The position numbers were made by a program, and so were the translations under genes. The notes beneath the pieces are model-generated. The model did not search any database, was not told where the DNA came from, and saw only the letters and a list, made by a program, of their open reading frames with translations. Positions 8,926 to 17,617 of a stretch of DNA of 64,000 nt are shown in pieces (within the stretch, counting starts at the first letter, position 1; each line of letters starts with the position of its first letter). This DNA is from Lactococcus petauri (GTDB lineage Bacteria; Bacillota; Bacilli; Lactobacillales; Streptococcaceae), in assembly GCF_002154895.1 (NCBI RefSeq), contig NZ_MUIZ01000006.1, positions 147,087-211,086 of the forward strand, read 5' to 3'.

Positions 8926-8958
8926 AGCTACAGATGATTACTTAAGTCAATTGAATTA

Positions 8959-8989
8959 AAAAGACAGGATTTACATCCTGTCTTTTTTG
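8959..8989 (+). terminator. Intrinsic terminator closing the glycan block
   Basis: A 12-bp perfect stem, AAAAGACAGGAT with its complement, surrounds a TTAC loop and is followed by T's. It ends transcription from the wecB/LTA-synthase-like unit and lies tail to tail with the minus-strand VOC gene. Confidence 0.85.
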
Positions 8990-9005
8990 TAGGAAAAGTA
9001 TTAAC

Positions 9006-9404
9006 TCACATAGCCATCCATACAGGCTCTAAGCAGTTACCGTCTGGATCTTGAACTTCAAGACCATACATGACGTCCTCAGGAATGCCATTTTCTAAAT
9101 GAAGGGATTGTCCGCCATTTTGACTGGCAAGTTTGCCGAATGCTTTGACAGCATCCGCACTTGGAAGAGTAAAGGCAGCAAGGGCATCACTCACTTTGTG
9201 TGTATCAGCGATTGTTTTATCACCAATGAATGTTTGGTAGCGCTCATGCGAAAGTAACATGATATAGAAATTTTCATCCCAGACCATACAGCTTACTAAG
9301 TCGTCTGAAAAATCAGGATTCTTTTTGAACCCAAGCTTTTCATAAAAGACTGTGGAAAACTGAATATCTGAGACCGGAAAGTTGACGAAAACCATTGTCG
9401 ACAT
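9006..9404 (-). CDS. VOC-superfamily (glyoxalase/bleomycin-resistance fold) protein
   Basis: This 132-residue protein has the vicinal-oxygen-chelate fold. It shows the N-terminal VNFPVSDIQFSTVFYEKLGF module, the middle NFYIMLLS strand, and a C-terminal module with YGLEVQDPDGNCLEPVWM. It resembles the PhnB/YtfH-like group of predicted lactoylglutathione-lyase relatives; the substrate is unknown. The start at 9404 is fixed by AAGGAGG seven bases upstream on the minus strand. It stands alone, divergent from corA. Confidence 0.8.
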   Translation of the reverse strand: MSTMVFVNFPVSDIQFSTVFYEKLGFKKNPDFSDDLVSCMVWDENFYIMLLSHERYQTFIGDKTIADTHKVSDALAAFTLPSADAVKAFGKLASQNGGQSLHLENGIPEDVMYGLEVQDPDGNCLEPVWMAM

Positions 9405-9574
9405 ATGAAATCCTCCTTAAAATAAATTTTATGTCAGAACATTCTTAACTTTAAGCTAATTGTAGCATAAATCATATTTTTCATGGCTTGATTGGTTTAG
9501 AAAATGCTTTCAAAAAAGTAAGGTGAAAATCATGGGAGAAAACAGCGTTTGAGACGTTTATTTAAGAGATTTTC

Positions 9575-9583
9575 TGTTAAAAT
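9575..9583 (+). promoter_or_regulatory. Extended -10 for corA, 6 nt before ATG (leaderless)
   Basis: TGTTAAAAT (TGn plus TAAAAT at 9578-9583) is followed by only ATAACT and then the corA ATG. A start site 6-7 nt past the -10 would fall on the ATG itself, and no Shine-Dalgarno is present. The same geometry recurs at 39642-39659. Confidence 0.55.
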
Positions 9584-9589
9584 ATAACT

Positions 9590-10507
9590 ATGATTAAAAA
9601 CTATGAATTGTCAGCTGAACATCGGCTAGTCTCTACGGCAGAGATGAGGAATTTTACATACGTACTTAATCCGACGCGCGAAGAAATTGGTAGTGTCTCG
9701 GAGTACTTTCAACTGCCCTTTGACTACCTTAGCGGCATTCTCGATGATTATGAAAACGCCCGTTTTGAAACGGATGATATCGATAATAATCTGATACTTT
9801 TACAATATCCAGCCTCATCAAGCTATGGCGAGGTAGGGACATTTCCTTATTCTTTGATTTGGACAAAAAATGAAGCGGTCATTTTAGCTTTAAATCATGA
9901 CATTAAGGGAGAACATATATTCGGTAGAGAATATAGCTCTACACGCTATAAGCATGAAATTATTTATCAGGTTATGTATCAAATGACACATGACTTCCAT
10001 GATTATCTGCGGGAATTTCGTCTCCGTCGTCGTCGGCTTGAGGTAGGAATCAAGAACTCAACAAAAAATGATCAAATTGTTGATATGATTGGTATTCAAG
10101 CCAGCCTTATTTATTTTGAAGATGCTTTGAACAATAATCTCGAAGTGTTGAAGAAATTTATTGATTATCTGCGTGAAGAAGATGAAGATGGTTTTGCTGA
10201 TAAAATTTACGATATTTATATTGAAACGGATCAGGCCTACACGGAAACACGTATTCAGCTTAAACTGTTACAAAATCTACGTGATTTATTCTCAAATATT
10301 GTGTCCAACAACTTGAATATTGTCATGAAAATCATGACTTCAGCAACCTTTGTTTTGGGTATTCCAGGTGTTGTTGTCGGTTTTTATGGAATGAATGTCC
10401 CCATACCTGGCCAGGAAATCAGTTGGGTCATGTGGGCCATCTTAGGGTTAACGCTTATATTTTGTGGCATTGTCGTTTGGGCTTTACGCAAAAAGGACAT
10501 GCTGTGA
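9590..10507 (+). CDS. corA: CorA-family magnesium/divalent cation transporter
   Basis: This 305-residue membrane channel of the CorA/MIT family conducts Mg2+ (or Co2+/Ni2+) down the membrane potential as a pentamer. A long cytoplasmic alpha/beta funnel domain occupies residues 1-235, with a helical stretch (residues about 140-240, rich in RRRR and charged residues). Two C-terminal membrane helices follow, with the signature YGMNVP at the end of TM1 and a basic C-terminus (RKKDML). There is no ribosome binding site before ATG 9590, and translation from a leaderless mRNA is likely. An in-frame ATG at 9641 also lacks a good ribosome binding site. The MprF-like gene follows 41 nt downstream. Confidence 0.9.
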   Translation: MIKNYELSAEHRLVSTAEMRNFTYVLNPTREEIGSVSEYFQLPFDYLSGILDDYENARFETDDIDNNLILLQYPASSSYGEVGTFPYSLIWTKNEAVILALNHDIKGEHIFGREYSSTRYKHEIIYQVMYQMTHDFHDYLREFRLRRRRLEVGIKNSTKNDQIVDMIGIQASLIYFEDALNNNLEVLKKFIDYLREEDEDGFADKIYDIYIETDQAYTETRIQLKLLQNLRDLFSNIVSNNLNIVMKIMTSATFVLGIPGVVVGFYGMNVPIPGQEISWVMWAILGLTLIFCGIVVWALRKKDML

Positions 10508-10548
10508 TCGTTTAACAATTACAAGTTATCATAAAGGAACAGTTATTC

Positions 10549-12240
10549 ATGTATAGATTACGTATTTTTGCACAAAATTTAGCAATCTTCCTGTCCGTAG
10601 TGATTGATATTGGAGCAATTTTAGCTTTTTATTTGCATCGATCACCTGTTTTGAGAGAGTATTTTCCTTCCTATAGTTTCATGCCGCATTATATTTTAGG
10701 CTTTGCTTTAGGGCTTTTGGGCCTTTTGGTCTCTCTCAATCTCTACCGACGGGTAAGGTCAGCTTGGATTATTACGATCGTCGTTCAATTTGTCATTCTG
10801 CGCTTGAACTTTATTTCTACTCAAAGGTTTTTTAGTATTGGTTCACTCCTTTCACTTATCATTCTGGTTGTTCTCGGACTTACTTATCGTGATTTTAGTC
10901 GAACAATGGACCGTAATTATGCAAAAAAGGCAGTGTTTCTTGGTTTCATCCCCCTTGTTTTGGCTTTCTTTAACACCTTACTGAGTTTAAGTTTTTTGAA
11001 ACACGATTATTTAGGAAATCCAGATGTCTATTCTATCTTTAAGCAATCCTTGCATTTTCTTTTTACAATGGACATCCGCCAAGCGCATTTTAATTCTCAT
11101 GTACATGGTTTTTATATGGTTGGCCTGATTATCATCACTTGGATTTGTGTGATGTTGGCACTCTATTATATCTTAAAACCATTGGTTTATTACCCGATAT
11201 TGAGCGGGCGTGAAAAAGAAAAAGCAATCGCACTTGTTGAAAAATATGGTCAAAATCCGATGGCTTATATGACTATTGATGGTCAAAAATCTTATTTCTT
11301 CAGTGTTACTGTCGAGGGGATGTTGGCGTATACCGTCGTAAACAATGTACTCGTTGGTTGTGGCGATATCGTTTGTGACCCTAAAGATGCTGCTCGTTTT
11401 ATGGGAGAACTGGTTCACTTTTCTCGTCGTAATGGATGGAAAATCTTGTTTATGGACATTACAGAAACGATGCGCCCTGCTTATGAATCGTATGGTTTTT
11501 CGATGATTAAGATTGGTGAAGATGCCTGTTTACGTTTAGAAGACTTTAACCTTAAAGGAAAGAAAACAGCAAAGGTTCGTGCCAATATCAATCACGCGCG
11601 CCGCATAGGCATTACTGTTGAAGAATACAAGCCAAACGCAAAACGAGATATAAAAATTGAAAATGAACTTCAAGAAATCTCAGATGAATGGTTTGGCTCC
11701 AAAGGCCCCGAGCTTGGCTTTATGTTAGGAGGATTGGCTTTAGAAAATCCTCTCGGTCGCCGTTATTTTTACAGTCGTGATGAAGCGGGAAAAATGTTGG
11801 CTTTTGTAATTTTTGTTCCTTATGCTGAAGGCGAGGAAAGAGGTTATATGGCTGATGTTACGCGCCGCCGAGCGCAAGTACCTAATGGTTCTATGGAAGT
11901 GTGTCTTCTCCAAGCCTTTGAAACAATGCGCGAGGAGGGAGTAACTTGGGGAAATCTCGGTCTCTGCCCTTTGGCAAATATTCAAGATGACGAGGACAGT
12001 AGCAAAGTTACAACGCAGCTCTTCCAGTTTATTTATGAAAATATGAATGGTGTCTATGGCTTCAAAGGGCTTTATCAAGCCAAGAAAAAATGGAATCCAA
12101 GTGATTGGCAAGCGCGTTATATCGCTTATGCGCCCAAACCTTTCAGTTTCAGCTATGCATACGCTATGTTGAAGGCTCAAAATCCTAAAGGGATAAACAA
12201 ACTAATCCTTGAGAAACTCCGGACAAAGATTGAAAAATAA
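10549..12240 (+). CDS. MprF-like membrane protein with DUF2156/lysyltransferase domain
   Basis: This 563-residue protein has about six N-terminal membrane helices (residues 5-225). A cytoplasmic DUF2156 domain of the phosphatidylglycerol lysyltransferase C-terminal type follows, with GCGDIVCDPKDA, the MDITE region, RANINHARR, EWFG and GYMADVTRRR. In MprF this domain transfers lysine or alanine from aminoacyl-tRNA to phosphatidylglycerol, reducing cationic peptide binding. The protein is shorter than full MprF (about 850 residues) because most of the flippase half is missing. Activity could therefore be synthase-only or something else. AAAGGA precedes ATG 10549, and it probably shares a transcript with corA. 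Confidence 0.75.
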   Translation: MYRLRIFAQNLAIFLSVVIDIGAILAFYLHRSPVLREYFPSYSFMPHYILGFALGLLGLLVSLNLYRRVRSAWIITIVVQFVILRLNFISTQRFFSIGSLLSLIILVVLGLTYRDFSRTMDRNYAKKAVFLGFIPLVLAFFNTLLSLSFLKHDYLGNPDVYSIFKQSLHFLFTMDIRQAHFNSHVHGFYMVGLIIITWICVMLALYYILKPLVYYPILSGREKEKAIALVEKYGQNPMAYMTIDGQKSYFFSVTVEGMLAYTVVNNVLVGCGDIVCDPKDAARFMGELVHFSRRNGWKILFMDITETMRPAYESYGFSMIKIGEDACLRLEDFNLKGKKTAKVRANINHARRIGITVEEYKPNAKRDIKIENELQEISDEWFGSKGPELGFMLGGLALENPLGRRYFYSRDEAGKMLAFVIFVPYAEGEERGYMADVTRRRAQVPNGSMEVCLLQAFETMREEGVTWGNLGLCPLANIQDDEDSSKVTTQLFQFIYENMNGVYGFKGLYQAKKKWNPSDWQARYIAYAPKPFSFSYAYAMLKAQNPKGINKLILEKLRTKIEK

Positions 12241-12268
12241 AAGCACCGCAGCTTTTGCGGTGCTTTTT
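12239..12268 (+). terminator. Terminator after the MprF-like gene
   Basis: The stem AAAGCACCGCA with its complement TGCGGTGCTTT, followed by T's, directly abuts the stop codon of the MprF-like gene. Confidence 0.9.
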
Positions 12269-12273
12269 CTTAA

Positions 12274-12296
12274 TAAAAAACCTCTCAACGAGAGGA
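12274..12296 (-). terminator. Minus-strand terminator for the uspA gene
   Basis: Read on the minus strand, CCTCTC-GTT-GAGAGG is followed by six T's just beyond the uspA stop codon. Confidence 0.75.
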
Positions 12297-12309
12297 CGAA
12301 ATATAACAA

Positions 12310-12747
12310 TTATTTACGGACGACAAGGGTATCACATGGCGCATTTTTAATGATATAGTCAGCAACAGAACCGATAAAGATACGTTCAATGTAGCTCAAA
12401 CCAGTTGCACCAAGAACGATAAGATCAATGTTTTCTTCTTTTGGAAGTGTTTGTCCCAACATAACTTTTGGTGAGCCGAATTCGACACGAGTAGTTACTG
12501 TTTTTACACCAGCGTTTTTCGCTTCAGTTGCAAAGTCATTAATGAGGTTTTCAGCACCTTTATGTGTATCATCAGCTACGACAGAATCATAAGCAGAGAT
12601 AGACTGAAATGCACGCAAGTCAATGACGTTAGCGATGACTAATTCGGCATCGTTACGAAGAGCAGTGGCAACAGCTTTATCAAAGGCTTTTGTTGATTCT
12701 ACAGAACCGTCAAGACCAACGAGGATTTTTTTGTAATTATCGAGCAT
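12310..12747 (-). CDS. uspA: Universal stress protein, ATP-binding type
   Basis: This 145-residue UspA-family protein starts at ATG 12747, placed by AAGGAG on the minus strand about 8 nt upstream. A longer in-frame start exists but lies before that site. The fold is one Usp domain: KKILVGLDGS at the N-terminus, a central VIANVIDL strand, and the ATP-binding G-x-x-G-9x-G-S signature (GATGLSYIERIFIGS), followed by CDTLVV. Such proteins are induced by starvation and stress; targets are generally unknown. It is monocistronic. Confidence 0.9.
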   Translation of the reverse strand: MLDNYKKILVGLDGSVESTKAFDKAVATALRNDAELVIANVIDLRAFQSISAYDSVVADDTHKGAENLINDFATEAKNAGVKTVTTRVEFGSPKVMLGQTLPKEENIDLIVLGATGLSYIERIFIGSVADYIIKNAPCDTLVVRK

Positions 12748-12810
12748 AGTGGGACTCCTTTTCTTTTTTTTACTATACTCTAATTTTACTCTAATTTGAA
12801 GCATTTGTAA

Positions 12811-13089
12811 AAGAAAAACTATTTTTGGAGTCTAGTTTTAGCGCAGGAGGCGCTTAATCAAACACGAGGTGTCAAGGCAAATGCATATACCAGTGTACTT
12901 TGCGATATTTTCACAGTCTTCTTACTGCAAAATCATGTTTTTGACGAATCAAGTGGCGGGGCAAAGTTGCTGTATGTTGAGAAGCGCAACTATGTGCTGT
13001 CCTCATTGCATCTAATTTGGTATAATTATAAAGATCTATTTTTAAACGGCCAAGTAAAGCAAAGCCTTATAAAAATAAATAGAAGTTGA
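12811..13089 (+). pseudogene. Start-less open frame upstream of dinG, probable gene remnant
   Basis: A 92-codon frame is open from 12811 to the TGA at 13087. It has no ATG and no ribosome binding site, and begins against the uspA promoter region. Its composition is protein-like and less AT-rich than a normal spacer. Segments include EALNQTRGVKANAYTSVL, CDIFTVFLLQNHVFDE, and KLLYVEKRNYVLSSLHLIWY. Aligned Leu/Tyr/Trp spacing suggests helices. It probably represents the C-terminal part of a decayed or truncated gene. No family is recognised. The stop lies just before the dinG ribosome binding site. Confidence 0.45.
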
Positions 13090-13100
13090 AAGGTAAAAAA

Positions 13101-15455
13101 ATGACTCGATATGCTGTGGTGGACTTAGAAGCCACCGATGCGCACAGCTCGCAGAATAAAATTATCCAAATAGGTATTGTGCTAGTCGAGGGTGGAGAAG
13201 TGGTAGACACTTATACGACAGATGTCAACCCACATGAGTCGCTTTTGCCGAGAATTGCTAACCTTACAGGCTTGTCTGACCGTCGCTTGTCAAAAGCACC
13301 AGACTTTTCAGAAGTTGCAGAAGAAGTGCGCCAAAAATTGGAAGGTACCATCTTTGTAGCTCACAATGCACGTTTTGATTACTCTTTATTAATGAAAAGT
13401 CTTTTTCCTTTAGGCTTGGATTTGGAGTTACCGCGCGTAGATACCGTTGAGCTGGCACGAGTTCTTTTTCCTAGCTTTGAAAAGTATGGAATGGAAGCTC
13501 TTAGTGAGCGACTAGACTTACGTCACGATCAGCCTCACGCTGCTTTATCAGATGCTTTAGCTACAGCAGAGTTACTGCTTAAGATGCAAGATAAGATTCG
13601 AGAGCTTCCGCGTGCTGTTTTAGAGGAGATTATTCGCCATTCGGACAGCTTACTCTATGAGACGAAAGAATTCTTAAAAGAGCAACTGCCCTATACATCA
13701 CTCAACGTTGAGCATCTTTATGTGGTTCATAATATTGCTATCCGTAGAGAAAAAGTTAAAGAAAACAGACAGCCCCTTGCCAATTCTTTTGCTAAAAATA
13801 TCTCTCGTTTGGGTCTTAAAGTCCGGAAAAATCAAGAAAAGATTGCCGAAAAAATAAAAGAAGAACTTACACAAAGTCGCCCTTCTTTCATTGAAGCCCC
13901 CACTGGCATCGGGAAGACATATGCTTATCTTTTACCTTTGCTTGCAGAAGGACGGGAAATTGTTGTATCAACGCCGACTAAAGTTCTACAAAATCAGATG
14001 ATTCATGGTGTAGCACCTATTCTTAAAGAAAAATTTGGTGTGAATTTCTCTAAGCTTTTAGGAACGAAGAATTATATTTCTTTAGAAAAATTTTCACGGC
14101 TTTTGCTGGCAAATACTGAAGGAAAAAACTTCGAAATTTTTAAGATGAAAATCTTGGTTTGGTTGACGGAGACGCTTACAGGGGAGCTAGACGAGCTCTC
14201 CAAAGTGATGACCAATGAGGAGTACTTTGCTCAGATTGCGCATGATGGCTATGTTAACAATAAACAACTGCATTATGAACAGGACTTCTGGCTGAAAGCA
14301 CAACGCCGAGCTGAAATTTCGCAAGTCAAAGTCGTCAATCATGCTTACCTAATTGAACGTCTTGCAGATTATCCTGAGACTTTCTTACAGGAACGTATTT
14401 TGGTTGTGGATGAAGCACAGCAACTCTTCACAACACTGGAAAGAGCCAATCAGAAAACAGTTAAAATCTCGGAGCAATTGGAAACCGTCGATATAGAAAA
14501 TTCGCATTTAAATAAACGCCTTGTGGAAAGTTTGACATTTCAGCTCAAAAATAAAAAGTTGGACAGTGAGAAAATCGCTCTTGATGCGAGAGAGCTTGGT
14601 TTAAAAGAACTGGCTGAAATTTTTGAACATCCAGAGCAGAACTTTATTTGGCGCGAGGGAGATATGGTTCACGCTTCAAGTACGGATTTTTATAATTTTG
14701 AAAAACTGGTACCTTCAGGAACTAAAGTATATATGCTGGGAGCAACCTTATCTCTGACAGAAGACAAACCTATTTTCCCAGAACTTTTGGGCTTTAAGGA
14801 CTATCGTTTCTTCAAATTTGACAGCCATCCCGCCGATAACCAAGAAATATTTATCGTGTCTGATGGGCCGCATATCAAAAATACAGGTGTTATGGCTTAC
14901 GCGCATTATGTTGCGGATAGAGTTTCCGAGGTTGCTGAGCTGGGTGCTCAAGTTGTCGTTCTCTTTACAGCAAAAGTGTCTTTAACTTTTGTAGCAGAAC
15001 AACTGTCCGCTGAAGGTTGGGATGTATTGGCTCAAGATATTAATGGGACTGCTGCACAAATCAAGAAAAAATTTGATAAAGGAGAAGGGCAGATTCTTCT
15101 GGGCTTATCTTCCTTCTGGGAGGGTGTGGATTTTGAGAAGCAAGATCATCTTGTTTTGATGATTCCCCGTCTGCCCTTTGCTACGCCAGATGATATTTTA
15201 ACGAAAAAGTATGCAAAACGTTTTAATAATCCTTTTTACGATTTTAATGTCCCTATGGCAACTTTGAAGTTGCAGCAAGCTCTTGGACGTGTCAATCGGC
15301 GCCATAATCAGTATTCCAAAGTTGTGATTCTTGACAATCGATTAGCAGGAAAATCTTATGCGAAAAGAATGCGTAAAAATCTTGCGCAAACTGCGCCGCT
15401 TAAAACACTTGAAAATAGTGAATTAGTGGAAAAAATTCTTGAATTCCTGATGTGA
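13101..15455 (+). CDS. dinG: DinG-type helicase with N-terminal DEDDh exonuclease
   Basis: This is a 784-residue fusion of a DnaQ-like 3'-5' exonuclease (residues 1-165; DLEATDA, HNARFDY, HAALSDALAT) with an XPD/DinG superfamily 2 helicase domain. Helicase motifs include EAPTGIGKTYAYLLP (Walker A, Lys near residue 272), VVDEAQQL (DEAH-like box), the LLGLSSFWEGVDF region, and QALGRVNRR (motif VI). The four-cysteine Fe-S cluster of E. coli DinG is not evident, as is usual in Firmicute forms. ATG 13101 is preferred over the TTG at 13086, because GAAAGG sits 6 nt upstream. The gene order dinG-ypmB-aspB-asnS is widespread in Firmicutes. Confidence 0.9.
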   Translation: MTRYAVVDLEATDAHSSQNKIIQIGIVLVEGGEVVDTYTTDVNPHESLLPRIANLTGLSDRRLSKAPDFSEVAEEVRQKLEGTIFVAHNARFDYSLLMKSLFPLGLDLELPRVDTVELARVLFPSFEKYGMEALSERLDLRHDQPHAALSDALATAELLLKMQDKIRELPRAVLEEIIRHSDSLLYETKEFLKEQLPYTSLNVEHLYVVHNIAIRREKVKENRQPLANSFAKNISRLGLKVRKNQEKIAEKIKEELTQSRPSFIEAPTGIGKTYAYLLPLLAEGREIVVSTPTKVLQNQMIHGVAPILKEKFGVNFSKLLGTKNYISLEKFSRLLLANTEGKNFEIFKMKILVWLTETLTGELDELSKVMTNEEYFAQIAHDGYVNNKQLHYEQDFWLKAQRRAEISQVKVVNHAYLIERLADYPETFLQERILVVDEAQQLFTTLERANQKTVKISEQLETVDIENSHLNKRLVESLTFQLKNKKLDSEKIALDARELGLKELAEIFEHPEQNFIWREGDMVHASSTDFYNFEKLVPSGTKVYMLGATLSLTEDKPIFPELLGFKDYRFFKFDSHPADNQEIFIVSDGPHIKNTGVMAYAHYVADRVSEVAELGAQVVVLFTAKVSLTFVAEQLSAEGWDVLAQDINGTAAQIKKKFDKGEGQILLGLSSFWEGVDFEKQDHLVLMIPRLPFATPDDILTKKYAKRFNNPFYDFNVPMATLKLQQALGRVNRRHNQYSKVVILDNRLAGKSYAKRMRKNLAQTAPLKTLENSELVEKILEFLM

Positions 15456-15637
15456 AGTGATACTCGATACAGATAAGTCCAAGAAGAAGTTAAGAAAAGA
15501 CACCGAAATTCTTCAGTGACAAGACTACGGAAAATTATGGATTTAACTTTTTCCGGCAGAAGACCTTTGTAGAGAAGCAATTTCGCTGCTTTTTTGCTAT
15601 AATTAAATAGATTATCTAAAGGACAGAAAGGTAGGCT

Positions 15638-16081
15638 ATGAGAAGAAGACGAATGACTCTGCATACACAGATTATTATCGGTATTTTAACGGTAATTCTG
15701 GCAGGTTTTATTGCGATAAGCCTCTTTATCTGGAGAGCAATCAGCCCTTATAATACAGCAAGAAGCGCTGCAATTGCTATAGCAAAGGATAAAACTGAGC
15801 TGAAAACTCCAACAGCTTTTGACATTGCAACTACAGATAGCACAGATTATTCTTTACTTGGCAAAACTGAAAAAGGCAAAGAGATAGGTGTTTTAATCCC
15901 TGAAAAAGGGGGAAATTTAACAGTTATTGACATGGCAACAGGTGTTAAGCCCGAAACGCTTCAGACGGATAATACGACATCGATTGTCTTGGCCCTTTAT
16001 AAAAATCAGCCAGTATGGCAGGTAAATAGTCGTGAAGGTTTTAAACTTTATGATTTCAAGACGGGTAAGGAGCTGTTGTAA
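15638..16081 (+). CDS. YpmB-like membrane-anchored protein (DUF5590)
   Basis: This 147-residue protein has a basic N-terminus (MRRRRMTLHT), one membrane helix (residues about 11-31) and an extracellular domain made of PepSY/DUF5590-like units. It matches the position of ypmB between dinG and the aspartate aminotransferase gene in many Gram-positive genomes. The function is unknown. It lies 3 nt before the aminotransferase start codon, so the two are translated from one message. AAAGG precedes the ATG. Confidence 0.7.
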   Translation: MRRRRMTLHTQIIIGILTVILAGFIAISLFIWRAISPYNTARSAAIAIAKDKTELKTPTAFDIATTDSTDYSLLGKTEKGKEIGVLIPEKGGNLTVIDMATGVKPETLQTDNTTSIVLALYKNQPVWQVNSREGFKLYDFKTGKELL

Positions 16082-16084
16082 TTT

Positions 16085-17278
16085 ATGAAAAAACTATCTG
16101 ATTTTGTTTCAAATATTGAAGAGTCTGTGACCCTAGCTGCTGCGAAGCGTGCTAAAGATCTCGCAAGCCAAGGAAAAAATATTATTGATTTAACTTTAGG
16201 GCAGCCAGATTTTTCCACCCCAGAATTAATCGGTGAAGCAGCTATTGATTCTATTCATTCAGGCAAGGCAAGTTTCTATACACAAGCTTCTGGCTTACCT
16301 GAGTTGAAAAGTGCTGTGCGTAATTATTGGGATAAATATTATGGTTACGCCATTGAAGATAAGGAAATTTTAGTTACCACGGGTGCTAAATTTGCGCTTT
16401 ATGCCTTCTTCCAAAGTGTTTTAGATAAAGGAGATGAAGTCATCATCCCAGCCCCGTATTGGGTGAGCTATGTGGATCAAGTCAAAATGTCAGGAGGTCA
16501 ACCTGTTGTCGTTTCGACTTTGCAAGAAAATGACTTTAAAATCACAGTTGAACAACTTGAGGCAGTAAAAACCGAAAAGACGAAGGTGCTTTTATTAAAT
16601 AGTCCATCCAATCCAACAGGAATGATTTATTCAAAAGAAGAATTACTGGCCTTGGGAAATTGGGCTGTGGCTAATGATTTGTTAATTTTAGCAGACGATA
16701 TTTATCACCGACTGGTTTATAATAAAAGCGAGTTTACAGCTATTTCATCCTTATCAGAGAAGATTCGTCAACGCACGATTGTCATTAATGGTGTATCGAA
16801 AACCTTTGCGATGACCGGTTGGCGTATTGGACTTGCAGTTGGTGATAGCGAAATTATTGCAGCAATGACGAAGATTGCAGGTCAAACGACCTCAAACCCA
16901 AGTACAGTTGCTCAATATGCAGCCATCGAAGCCTTTAATTCTGATGAAGCGGCAGTCGAAAAAATGCGTACAGCATTTGAATCAAGGCTAAACTTGATAC
17001 ATCCTATGATCAATCAAATTCCTGGCTTTGAGGCTATTAAGCCTAATGGTGCATTCTATCTCTTTCCTAAAGTTGAGAAAGCAATGGCACTGAAAGGGTA
17101 TGACAATGTTACGGATTTTGCGACAGCAATTCTTGAAGAAACTGGAGTGGCTCTGGTGACGGGGGAAGGATTTGGGTCACCCGTACATGTGAGGTTGAGT
17201 TATGCCACTGACCTTGAGAGTTTGACAGAAGCAGTAAAACGTCTTCGGATTTGGATGGAAGAGTCGCATGATAGATAA
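16085..17278 (+). CDS. aspB: Class I PLP-dependent aspartate aminotransferase
   Basis: This 397-residue cytosolic fold-type I aminotransferase forms aspartate from oxaloacetate and glutamate. Visible features are LGQPDFSTPE, the cofactor-binding TTGAKFAL, PAPYWVSY, NSPSNPTGM, LADDIYHRL, and SKTFAMTGWRIG carrying the Schiff-base Lys (about residue 239). A C-terminal Arg in HVRLSYA binds the substrate carboxylate. The length is standard. Aspartate feeds the asparagine pathway, in line with asnS two genes downstream. Its 3' end overlaps the next gene by 11 nt. Confidence 0.9.
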   Translation: MKKLSDFVSNIEESVTLAAAKRAKDLASQGKNIIDLTLGQPDFSTPELIGEAAIDSIHSGKASFYTQASGLPELKSAVRNYWDKYYGYAIEDKEILVTTGAKFALYAFFQSVLDKGDEVIIPAPYWVSYVDQVKMSGGQPVVVSTLQENDFKITVEQLEAVKTEKTKVLLLNSPSNPTGMIYSKEELLALGNWAVANDLLILADDIYHRLVYNKSEFTAISSLSEKIRQRTIVINGVSKTFAMTGWRIGLAVGDSEIIAAMTKIAGQTTSNPSTVAQYAAIEAFNSDEAAVEKMRTAFESRLNLIHPMINQIPGFEAIKPNGAFYLFPKVEKAMALKGYDNVTDFATAILEETGVALVTGEGFGSPVHVRLSYATDLESLTEAVKRLRIWMEESHDR

Positions 17279-17597
17279 AAAAGAAGCAAAATCAGCTTAT
17301 AAGCTCCAAGAAAAGCTTGGTGCTGTTGTAGCTTATAAAAATATTTCAAAAAACAAGTTTTATCTTGATATAGCACCAGATTTACCTGGTTTGAAAAATC
17401 GCTTTGAATTTTCACGAAAAACAGGTATTGGTGTTCCCCTAGCCATTGACAAAGATTGGAAGTCTGATGACTTTGAGCTCCTGGTGTTGGAAGAGCTTAA
17501 AAAAGATGAATTACAGACACCAAAAGCTTTTAAAGAAGATTTGAAAACTTTGAAAGAAATCTGGTTAGAGAAATTTATAGACAAAGATTTATATTAA
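17268..17597 (+). CDS. Small uncharacterised protein overlapping aspB
   Basis: This 109-residue soluble, Lys-rich protein has no membrane segment or known motif. The middle part ([20 protein letters not shown]) and a helical charged C-terminus are visible. ATG 17268 overlaps the aminotransferase stop by 11 nt, with GGAAGAG just upstream. asnS starts 20 nt after its stop. This strict coupling between two metabolic genes supports its being a real gene. No function is recognised. Confidence 0.65.
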   Translation: MIDKKEAKSAYKLQEKLGAVVAYKNISKNKFYLDIAPDLPGLKNRFEFSRKTGIGVPLAIDKDWKSDDFELLVLEELKKDELQTPKAFKEDLKTLKEIWLEKFIDKDLY

Positions 17598-17617
17598 TAA
17601 AAGAGAAGGAATTATTT

